From NCBI GenBank assembly GCA_036559125.1, contig DATBTT010000033.1, positions 1 to 14,590 of the forward strand: DNA of 14,590 nucleotides. Direction: 5' to 3'. Below, in pieces: positions 8,231-14,283 of the stretch; the first letter of the stretch is position 1, and the number at the start of each line of letters is the position of its first letter. The translations under genes and the position numbers were made by a program. The notes under the pieces are model-generated. The model was not told the DNA's origin. It ran no database searches and saw nothing but the letters and a program-made list of their open reading frames with translations. The stretch is from JALYTZ01 sp036559125. Lineage in GTDB: Bacteria; Vulcanimicrobiota; Vulcanimicrobiia; Vulcanimicrobiales; Vulcanimicrobiaceae.

Positions 8231-9461
8231 TTTTGGAAAATCGGTCGGCGAATGCGCCTGCCGAGAGGTTGGTGTGCCCGGCCAGTTGCGACAACCGCGG
8301 CTCGGCTAGGTCGTGCGTCTGCATGCGCGTCATGAACGCGCGCGCGACTTCGTACGATTGCGCCGTCGCGTCCACCAGCCGAACGCGCACGCGATGCGTC
8401 ACCGGATCCTGTAGATCTTGCAGTTGCACCGGTACGACGCGTCCGCCCGAAAGCGCAATCAGCGCGCCGCTGCCGCCGTCCAACAAGTAGCGAACCGCGC
8501 CGTACCCGAGCGTGCGCGTGTATTCGACGTCGAATGGGACTGGTTTCGCGCAGCGCATTTCGTAGCCGATGTCTTTGGTTACGACGGTCGTTTCGGCGCC
8601 GATCTCGGCGAGGCGCCGACGAACCGCGTCGCGCAGCACCGCACCGATGGGAACGTCGGCAAGACGAACGTGGCCGTACGCGTCGCGCGGAACGTCCTGC
8701 AGCGACGCGAGCGTGTCCTGCGACATGCGCTCGACGATGCCTTCGGAAATTATGGCGACGCCGGAGTTGTGGCCGTCGCTCTTCCGCTTCAGAATCGCGC
8801 CGACGATGGTATCCACGACCGTGTCGAGCTCAAGCTCGCCGTCGGGAAAGTCTTCGGCGATCACGGCGAGCGTCGCGGCTGCGGCTTTACACATGCCGAT
8901 TGCGAGGGCACCGGATTTGCGTCCCATGCTCACGACCAAATACCAGCGAGCGGTCGTCCGCGCGTCCTCCATCAAGCTTTCGACGATCGCAGTTCCGACC
9001 GAACGGGCGGTTTCGAATCCAAACGTAGGCGCGTGGTCGGGAAGGGGCAGGTCGTTGTCGATCGTTTTGGGCACGGTTGCCACGCCGATCCGGCCGTGCG
9101 TCAGCGCCGCAATGCGCGTCGCGCCGTAGGTCGTGTCGTCGCCGCCGATTGCGATGAGATAGCGGATGCCCAGCGACGTGAGCGTCTCGACGCAATTGGC
9201 GAGCGTTGCCTCGTCCTTCGCGGGATTCGTGCGCGACGTGCGCAGTATCGATCCGCCGGTCGCGTGGATGCGCGAGACGTCGTCGATCGAGAGCTCGACC
9301 ACCTTCGACGGGTCCCGTCGAGCGATGTGGTAGTAGCCGTCGTAAAGGCCGACGACCCGCAGACCGCTATTGATTGCTTCGATCGTGGCGGACGCGATGA
9401 CCCCGTTAATGCCGGGTGCCGGGCCGCCGCCCACGAGAATGCCGAGTATATCGCCGCTCAT
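8220..9461 (-). CDS. Phosphofructokinase, pyrophosphate-type signature
   Basis: A PfkA-superfamily enzyme of 413 residues that phosphorylates fructose 6-phosphate to fructose 1,6-bisphosphate. Phosphoryl-donor loop GGGPAPGIN (11-19), GGDDT (106-110), PKTIDND (131-137, catalytic Asp135), MGR (179-181) and SEG near 239-241 are all present. In this family, Asp at the second D of GGDD together with Lys in PKTIDND marks pyrophosphate users; ATP enzymes have Gly at the first of these two sites. The donor is therefore probably PPi (EC 2.7.1.90, reversible), although sequence rules have exceptions. It is longer than the ~320-residue E. coli PfkA. ATG at 9461 has only a weak AGAGA upstream. It is the first gene of the minus-strand block, overlapping selO by 11 nt at its end. 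The alternative is an ATP-dependent enzyme of the atypical type. Confidence 0.92.
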   Translation of the reverse strand: MSGDILGILVGGGPAPGINGVIASATIEAINSGLRVVGLYDGYYHIARRDPSKVVELSIDDVSRIHATGGSILRTSRTNPAKDEATLANCVETLTSLGIRYLIAIGGDDTTYGATRIAALTHGRIGVATVPKTIDNDLPLPDHAPTFGFETARSVGTAIVESLMEDARTTARWYLVVSMGRKSGALAIGMCKAAAATLAVIAEDFPDGELELDTVVDTIVGAILKRKSDGHNSGVAIISEGIVERMSQDTLASLQDVPRDAYGHVRLADVPIGAVLRDAVRRRLAEIGAETTVVTKDIGYEMRCAKPVPFDVEYTRTLGYGAVRYLLDGGSGALIALSGGRVVPVQLQDLQDPVTHRVRVRLVDATAQSYEVARAFMTRMQTHDLAEPRLSQLAGHTNLSAGAFADRFSKIAG

Positions 9462-9486
9462 GCGTGTCTCTTACGCGCTCCCGCAA

Positions 9487-9500
9487 GGCAAGTCTTTGCC
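9487..9500. repeat. Dyad in the pfk/HAD divergent intergenic region
   Basis: GGCAA (9487-9491) and TTGCC (9496-9500) are separated by GTCT, giving a perfect 5-bp dyad in the 58-bp space between the divergent phosphofructokinase and HAD starts. It could be an operator half-site pair or simply a small hairpin. No clear promoter hexamers are recognisable around it. Confidence 0.25.
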
Positions 9501-9519
9501 GGACCCGAACTGCGCGCGC

Positions 9520-9975
9520 ATGGAAGGCTACCAGGCCGTTCTCTTCGACCTCTACGGGACGTTGGTCGACGGCCGGGGCGAGGCCGTTGCGGGCGCGAGG
9601 GAGCTGCTCGCTTCGCTACCGTTACGGCGCGTTGCGATCGTCACATCCGCTACGCGCTCGATCGCTGCGATGCTGCTCGAGCGCGCGCTGGTGCCATATC
9701 CCGGCGTCATCGTGACCGCTGACGACGTCGCGCGTGGAAAACCCGCGCCCGATTGTTATTTGTTGGCGGCGGCGCGCCTGGGAGTTGCGCCGCCGGCCTG
9801 CGTCGTCGTCGAGGATAGCGAGCACGGGATCGACGCGGCCGTCGATGCCGGTATGGACGCGATCGCGATCGTGCGCGGACGCGGAACGGCATTCGGCCGG
9901 CGCGCCACGCGACTTATCGAGCGCCTTGCCGATCTTCACCTGCGCGCGGCACCGGATGGTATTGCGATCGACTAG
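9520..9975 (+). CDS. Cap-less HAD-superfamily protein
   Basis: A small haloacid-dehalogenase-fold protein of 151 residues. The core motifs are complete: motif I FDLYGTLVD with nucleophile Asp10, motif II VTSAT (41-45), motif III Lys74 in GKPAPD, and motif IV VVEDSEHGID (96-105) with Glu98 and Asp99. The sequence resembles the phosphoglycolate phosphatase/GPP group. However, only about 12 residues separate motif I from the helix GARELLASL, where relatives carry a helical C1 cap of about 60-70 residues. The usual acid/base Asp at +2 of motif I is Tyr12. Activity is therefore uncertain: a phosphatase on a large or exposed substrate, or a degenerate protein. The ATG at 9520 precedes the Rossmann core directly. 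ATG at 9460 would add 20 residues and overlap the phosphofructokinase start codon. The stop shares a CTAG with the opposing gene's stop. Confidence 0.8.
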   Translation: MEGYQAVLFDLYGTLVDGRGEAVAGARELLASLPLRRVAIVTSATRSIAAMLLERALVPYPGVIVTADDVARGKPAPDCYLLAAARLGVAPPACVVVEDSEHGIDAAVDAGMDAIAIVRGRGTAFGRRATRLIERLADLHLRAAPDGIAID

Positions 9976-10364
9976 GGGTTCGGGCTCGGTGCCGTGGCGG
10001 GGCGTTCCTGGCGCTGTTGTTGCAGGTTCTGTTGATACTGCGTGCGCTGCGCCGGGGTCAGAACGTTGAGCATCTGCGTGCGCATCTGCTGCATGGCTTG
10101 TGGATCGCGAGCGCTTCCCTTCGGGTGTGCTTGGCGATACGACGTCCGGATCGCTTTGAGTTGCGTTTTCTGCTGGGTGCTCAGCGTAATGCCGCGCATC
10201 GCGCGCATCCATCCGCGATGATGATGACCGCCATGATGGCGCGATCCGGCGGGTGCGGTTTGCGCCGCCGGCGGAGCGGGCGCTACTTGGGCGAAGGCGG
10301 CTGCCGGCACGGCCAGCGCCAAACCGAACGCGGCGGGAAGAAGAATTGCTCGGGACAGGTTCAC
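9972..10364 (-). CDS. Spy/CpxP-like (LTXXQ) exported protein
   Basis: A small exported protein of 130 residues with a signal peptide (1-25, cleavage probably after AFA before Gln26). A Pro/Ala linker and a His-rich patch HHGGHHHRGW (43-52) follow. Two LTxxQ-like elements come next: LSTQQ (61-65) and LTPAQ (102-106), each starting an amphipathic, Gln-rich helix. This is the pattern of the Spy/CpxP family of periplasmic chaperones and stress adaptors, and the length is typical. The His cluster may bind metal, as in metal-linked relatives, but this is inference. The start is GTG at 10364, supported by AAGGAG (10373-10378) at 8-nt spacing. The end overlaps the HAD gene convergently by 4 nt. The C-terminus is low-complexity Pro-rich. 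Confidence 0.8.
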   Translation of the reverse strand: MNLSRAILLPAAFGLALAVPAAAFAQVAPAPPAAQTAPAGSRHHGGHHHRGWMRAMRGITLSTQQKTQLKAIRTSYRQAHPKGSARDPQAMQQMRTQMLNVLTPAQRTQYQQNLQQQRQERPATAPSPNP

Positions 10365-10372
10365 AAAAAAGA

Positions 10373-10378
10373 CTCCTT
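10373..10378 (-). promoter_or_regulatory. Ribosome binding site of the Spy-like gene
   Basis: AAGGAG on the minus strand followed by an eight-base T-rich spacer and GTG (10364). It is one of the strongest Shine-Dalgarno sites in the window and fixes the non-ATG start. Confidence 0.8.
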
Positions 10379-10447
10379 AGGAATTGGCTATCTGCCAGCA
10401 AGATAACGCCTGCGATCCCGTAACGTTCTGAAAATCAGATTAAGGTC

Positions 10448-10521
10448 GGCAACCGCGCTCTCAGGATGACGGGGTTAGGTTCCGGGATGGGATTAGGCTA
10501 CGGGCAACCGCGGGGTTAGGT
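10448..10521. repeat. Short dispersed repeats in the VOC-Spy intergenic gap
   Basis: The 151-bp space between the VOC gene and the Spy-like gene contains GGGGTTAGGT at 10471-10480 and again at 10512-10521 (the second overlaps the VOC stop), plus GGGATTAGGC at 10489-10498. GGCAACCGCG also occurs twice (10448-10457 and 10503-10512). No open frame, U-tract terminator or convincing promoter was seen in the rest of the gap. The repeats could be tandem protein-binding sites or slippage remnants. Confidence 0.4.
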
Positions 10522-10956
10522 GCCGGCGCGAAGGGGGCGCGCGCAGATTTCGAGTTTGGTCCCGGCGGGATCTTCGAAGAAGATTGCCGGGTATTCGTCC
10601 ATCGATTCGCTCCGTTCGACGGCACGCGCTCCGATGGGTCCCAGGAACGCGCCAATCTCGTCGAGGCGCTCGCGCGAAACGCGGAAAGCGATGCGCGTCA
10701 TCGACGGCTCATGCGCGGGGTCGTCGATGAAGCCGATGAAGAAATCGGCTCGGTCCGGGACTTGGGCTTCGTGATATTCGACGGTGTTGTAGCTGCCGTC
10801 GGCCCGCGCGTCGTGCCAATCACCGCGTTCGTCGACGAAGGCGTAGCGTTTGAGGGGCAATCCCAGCTCGGGCATCAACCGGTCGTAAAATGCTTCCACC
10901 GCGCGTAGCGAGCGCACGCGCGTGTCGACGTGGTCGAACGCGATGAAGTGTTGCAC
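10516..10956 (-). CDS. VOC/glyoxalase-fold protein
   Basis: A vicinal-oxygen-chelate superfamily protein of 146 residues, a usual length for a single two-module unit; no signal peptide. The first module opens with FDHVDTRV (His9 at the usual metal-ligand site) and AVEAFYDRLMPELG. The second closes with FFEDPAGTKLEIC, where Glu136 is the usual last ligand. At the middle position, where relatives often have His in HIAF, this protein has Arg88 (TRIAFRV), so metal binding may differ from classical glyoxalase I. Substrate unknown; possibilities are lyase, dioxygenase or resistance-type activity. The start is GTG at 10956, 11 nt after the PEP carboxykinase stop and without a clear SD, suggesting co-transcription and coupled translation with it. 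Confidence 0.83.
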   Translation of the reverse strand: MQHFIAFDHVDTRVRSLRAVEAFYDRLMPELGLPLKRYAFVDERGDWHDARADGSYNTVEYHEAQVPDRADFFIGFIDDPAHEPSMTRIAFRVSRERLDEIGAFLGPIGARAVERSESMDEYPAIFFEDPAGTKLEICARPLRAGT

Positions 10957-10967
10957 GATTGCAGACG

Positions 10968-12551
10968 TTACGGTTTAATGGCTACGGCTTTAACCGCGTC
11001 CGAAGCGTGCGCTTCGAACTTCGTGAAGTTTTCCGCGAAGAGCCGCGCCAGCTTTCGGGCTTGCGCGTCGTATGCTGCGGGGTCGCTCCACATCGCGCGC
11101 GGGTTCAAAATTTCGGGGGGCACTCCCGGTACGTTCGCCGGAATCCGCAGCGAAAAAAACGGCTCGGTTTCGAGCGTAACGTCCGCGAGCGATCCATCGA
11201 TTGCAGCATTGACCATGGCCCGCGTATGCCCGATGGACATGCGCTTGCCGATTCCATAGGGTCCGCCGGTCCAGCCGGTGTTGACGAGCCAGCAGGGGAC
11301 TTCGTGCTCGTCGATTTTCTTGCCGAGCAGCTTCGAGTAGACCGTCGGATGATGCACCATGAAGGGCGCGCCGAAGCAGGTCGAAAAGGTTGCGGTCGGT
11401 TCGGTGACGCCGCGTTCGGTCCCGGCCACTTTTGCGGTGTATCCCGACAGAAAATGGTACATCGCCTGCTCTTTGGAGAGCTTGCTGATTGGAGGCAGCA
11501 CGCCGAACGCGTCGGCGGTCAGCATGACGATCGTGCGCGGATGTCCGCCCTTGCTGCCGGCGACGATGTTCGGAATGTAATCGATCGGATAGGCCGCGCG
11601 CGTGTTCTCGGTTTTTGCTTCGGAATCGAGCGCTAGGGTCCGCGTGCTTTCATCGTAGACGACGTTTTCCAGCACGGTGCCGAAACGATGCGAGGCTGCC
11701 CAAATTTCGGGCTCCGCTTTTTGGGAAAGCCGGATCACTTTCGCGTAACAACCGCCTTCGAAATTGAACACGCCGTCGGCGGACCATCCATGTTCGTCGT
11801 CACCGATGAGCGGACGATGCGCGTCGGCCGAGAGCGTCGTCTTTCCGGTGCCCGAAAGCCCGAAGAAGATCGCAACGTCCCGGTCTTTGTTCCCGACGTT
11901 CGCCGAGCAATGCATCGGCAGCGCCTGGCGCAACGGGAGCAGGTAATTCATGACCGTGAAGACCGACTTCTTGATCTCGCCCGCGTAGCGAGTGCCGCCT
12001 ATGAGAATCATCCGCTTGGCGAAGTTCACGAGGATGAACGTCGGCGAATTGGTCCCGTCGCGCGCGGGGTCGGCCTGAAAGAGCGCCGCATCGACAACCG
12101 TGAATCCGGGATCGAAGTCGCTCGGAACGGAGTCCGGAACGATGAAGAGATCGCGCGCGAACAGACTGTGCCAAGCGAACTCGGTAACGATGCGCACCGG
12201 CAGGCGAAAACGTTCGTCGGCGCCGACGTAGCAGTCCAGCGAATAGAGTTCCCGCTCCGAAAGGTACGCGCTGACGCGATCCCAGAGCGCGTCAAATACC
12301 GCCGCGTCGATCGGGCGGTTGGTCTCGCCCCAGTCGATGTGGTCTTGACTTGACGGCTCCCTGACGAAGAACTTGTCCTTCGGGGAGCGCCCCGTATGCG
12401 GGCGCGTGTCGACGATGAGCTGGCCGTCGTTTCCGAGCACGCCCTCGCCACGGCGGAGCGCATGTTCGATCAGCTGCGCGATCGAGAGGTTTTCGTGAAC
12501 GAGCGCGGCCTTGAACTCGGCAGGAACGGTAAGTATGGCTGGCACTCCCAA
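10968..12551 (-). CDS. pckA: Phosphoenolpyruvate carboxykinase (ATP)
   Basis: Converts oxaloacetate and ATP to phosphoenolpyruvate, CO2 and ADP, the entry step of gluconeogenesis from TCA intermediates. It has 527 residues, normal for the ATP-type enzyme. Motifs in order are GRSPKDKF (54-61), the substrate/metal loop RYAGEIKKS (188-196), His214 in MHCSAN, P-loop GLSGTGKTT (231-239), kinase-2-like DDEHGWSADG (251-260) with a metal-binding Asp, and NTGWTGGPYGIGKR (424-437). These identify the ATP rather than GTP family. The reading frame opens with TTG at 12551; GTG at 12545 is equally plausible, and no ATG lies near the conserved start. A TATCTT element 9 nt upstream may be a -10 box. The gene is divergent from the P1 peptidase and is followed closely by the VOC gene. 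Confidence 0.96.
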   Translation of the reverse strand: MGVPAILTVPAEFKAALVHENLSIAQLIEHALRRGEGVLGNDGQLIVDTRPHTGRSPKDKFFVREPSSQDHIDWGETNRPIDAAVFDALWDRVSAYLSERELYSLDCYVGADERFRLPVRIVTEFAWHSLFARDLFIVPDSVPSDFDPGFTVVDAALFQADPARDGTNSPTFILVNFAKRMILIGGTRYAGEIKKSVFTVMNYLLPLRQALPMHCSANVGNKDRDVAIFFGLSGTGKTTLSADAHRPLIGDDEHGWSADGVFNFEGGCYAKVIRLSQKAEPEIWAASHRFGTVLENVVYDESTRTLALDSEAKTENTRAAYPIDYIPNIVAGSKGGHPRTIVMLTADAFGVLPPISKLSKEQAMYHFLSGYTAKVAGTERGVTEPTATFSTCFGAPFMVHHPTVYSKLLGKKIDEHEVPCWLVNTGWTGGPYGIGKRMSIGHTRAMVNAAIDGSLADVTLETEPFFSLRIPANVPGVPPEILNPRAMWSDPAAYDAQARKLARLFAENFTKFEAHASDAVKAVAIKP

Positions 12552-12560
12552 AGCAAAGGA

Positions 12561-12570
12561 AAGATATTCT
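12561..12570. promoter_or_regulatory. Possible shared divergent -10 region
   Basis: AGATATTCT (12562-12570) is an imperfect palindrome (AGA-TAT-TCT). Read forward it gives TATTCT (12565-12570) towards the P1 peptidase; read on the minus strand it gives TATCTT (12566-12561) towards pckA. Each matches four of six -10 consensus positions. No TTGACA-like box is found at proper spacing on either side, so this is tentative. Confidence 0.25.
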
Positions 12571-12622
12571 GTTAGGTGTGCCAGTTGGACGCGCCTGCAG
12601 GCCGGCAGGTCCGCTGGTCCTA

Positions 12623-13789
12623 ATGCCTAGCCCCATGCGGACCGCCCTGTCCTGCGCCCTCGTGGCCGTATTTGCGTTTGCCTTCACCGCGTCGGCCGGG
12701 GCGGCGATTCCCTTTCGCTTCGGCTTCTATCCCGCCGGGCCGCTCGACGGCATTACGGACGTGCCGGGCGTTGCCGTAGCTCATCTTACGAAGATCGAAG
12801 GTAGCAGCGTTCGGACCGGTGCGACGGCCATTTTGCCCAACGCCGATCCGTGGGATCGCAAAGTCTCAGCCGCCGCGCTCGCCTTCAACGGCAACGGCGA
12901 GATGACCGGAACCCACTGGATCGGCGAAGCGGGGTACCTCGAAGAACCGATCGTGCTAACCGACACGCTCGACGTCGGCCGTGCGGACGACGGCGTCGTG
13001 AGCTGGGATATCGAGCACCATCCACAGATCGGGAAATCCGACGACGTGCCGCTGCCGGTTGTCGCGGAATGCGACGATCAATTGCTCGACGACATCGGGG
13101 CGCGCTACGTTAGCGCCGACGATGTGGTGAAGTTACTCGACGGCGCAAAGACCGGCCAGTTCGCGCGGGGTAGCGTCGGCGCCGGCACCGGCATGAAGGC
13201 GTTCGGTTTCAAGGCCGGCATCGGTTCCGCGTCCCGCATGTTGCCCAAGGAACTCGGCGGATACACGGTAGGCGTCTTGGTGAACGACAATACCGGTTCG
13301 ACGCGCGAGCAGTTGACAATCGACGGGGTGCACGTCGGCGAACGCCTGCGCAACCGCTACAAAATGCATTTTCCGCAACGCGTCTCGCTGCACGGACGCA
13401 TGGCTTCGGGTAGCATCGTCATCATCGTCGCGACCAACGCGCCGCTCGACGCGCGCCAATTGCGGGCCCTCGACCTGCGCGCCGGCCTCGGCATGGGCCG
13501 CACCGGCCTGACCTCCGACGTCGGCAGCGGCGATTTATTTCTCGCCTTTTCGACGGGCTACGTCTTCAATCGGACCGGAAACTTTCAAATACAGGCGCCG
13601 TCGGCGCGCGTCACCGAGAACCAAGACGTCCTCAACGGCCTCTACCGCGCGACGGCCGAAGCAACCGAGGCCGCCATTTACGACGCGCTCTTCAATGCAA
13701 AAACGATGACGGGGAATCGCGGTGTAACCGTTTACGGTTTACCTGTAAACGAAGTCTTGTCGATGTTGCATGCGGCCGGTGTTCGATGA
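12623..13789 (+). CDS. Exported P1 family peptidase (DmpA/S58 type aminopeptidase)
   Basis: A DmpA/BapA-type N-terminal-nucleophile aminopeptidase of about 388 residues. Relatives release N-terminal residues, including D- or beta-amino acids, after cutting themselves into two chains. Seen here: ITDVPGVAVAHLT (44-56), GSVGAGTGMKAFGFKAGIGS (183-202), VLVNDNTG, and ASGSIVIIVATNAPL (261-275), where cleavage is expected between Gly263 and nucleophile Ser264. DVGSGDLFLAFSTG (299-312) closes the core. A hydrophobic leader (about 5-28, ending SAGA) predicts export. Start choice is open: ATG 12623, ATG 12635 (four residues shorter), or GTG 12578, which would add 15 residues before a normal leader. None has a clear SD. 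The last codons overlap the acetyltransferase start as ATGA. Substrate is not determinable; beta-peptidyl or D-aminopeptidase activity are candidates. Confidence 0.9.
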   Translation: MPSPMRTALSCALVAVFAFAFTASAGAAIPFRFGFYPAGPLDGITDVPGVAVAHLTKIEGSSVRTGATAILPNADPWDRKVSAAALAFNGNGEMTGTHWIGEAGYLEEPIVLTDTLDVGRADDGVVSWDIEHHPQIGKSDDVPLPVVAECDDQLLDDIGARYVSADDVVKLLDGAKTGQFARGSVGAGTGMKAFGFKAGIGSASRMLPKELGGYTVGVLVNDNTGSTREQLTIDGVHVGERLRNRYKMHFPQRVSLHGRMASGSIVIIVATNAPLDARQLRALDLRAGLGMGRTGLTSDVGSGDLFLAFSTGYVFNRTGNFQIQAPSARVTENQDVLNGLYRATAEATEAAIYDALFNAKTMTGNRGVTVYGLPVNEVLSMLHAAGVR

Positions 13790-14283
13790 GCTTCATCGAA
13801 ACGCAGCGCCTGCTCATTCGCAAATGGATGCCGAGCGACGTCGATGCCGCGACCGCGATCTACGGCGACCCCGAGGTGATGCGATTCATTCCGGTGGGAC
13901 CGCTTTCACGCGAACAGACCGCCCGCATGATCGAGCGATTCGTCGATGAGGACGAACGCAGCGGCTTCGGTTTGTGGCCCGTCATCGCCAAGGAAACCGG
14001 AGCGATCGTTGCGGAATGCGGCCTGCACACCCTTGCGGAAACCGGCGAGGTGGAAATCGGTTGGCTATTCGCGCGCGATGCATGGGGTAAGGGGTATGCG
14101 ACCGAAGCCGGTCGCGCCGTGCTGGAATTTGGGTTCGGCGAAGCGCGTTTGCGACGGATCGTGTGCTTGATCGATCGCGAAAATCATCGTTCCGTTGCCG
14201 TGGCCAATCGCTTGCAGTTTCACTACGACCGCATCGGCCGGTATTATAATCGCGATCTGATGAAATACTATAGGGAATCGTAA
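13786..14283 (+). CDS. GNAT family N-acetyltransferase (RimJ-like)
   Basis: An acetyl-CoA-dependent acetyltransferase of 165 residues, the usual size for the RimJ/RimL-type GNAT subgroup. The N-terminus ETQRLLIRKWMPSD is typical of that group. Motif A, RDAWGKGYATEA (97-108), is the pyrophosphate-binding R/Q-x-x-G-x-G/A loop. NHRSVAVANRLQF (133-145) is motif B with the conserved Asn and Ser. The acceptor could be a protein N-terminus, an amino acid or a small amine; the sequence does not say. It begins with an ATGA overlap with the P1 peptidase gene and ends with a TAATG overlap with the next gene, so the three are almost certainly translated from one mRNA. Confidence 0.92.
   Translation: MSFIETQRLLIRKWMPSDVDAATAIYGDPEVMRFIPVGPLSREQTARMIERFVDEDERSGFGLWPVIAKETGAIVAECGLHTLAETGEVEIGWLFARDAWGKGYATEAGRAVLEFGFGEARLRRIVCLIDRENHRSVAVANRLQFHYDRIGRYYNRDLMKYYRES

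Noticed and set aside
8418..9722. A 434-codon open frame on the plus strand opposite the phosphofructokinase gene
   Set aside because: It is antisense to a gene with clear family motifs. Its translation is Arg/Ala/Val-rich with no recognisable domain. Long antisense frames are common at high GC.
10365..10515. Telomere-like or CRISPR-like array in the VOC-Spy gap
   Set aside because: Only three degenerate 10-bp units with unequal spacing (18 and 23 bp) are present, which is too short and irregular for CRISPR. TTAGG similarity to telomere repeats is coincidental.
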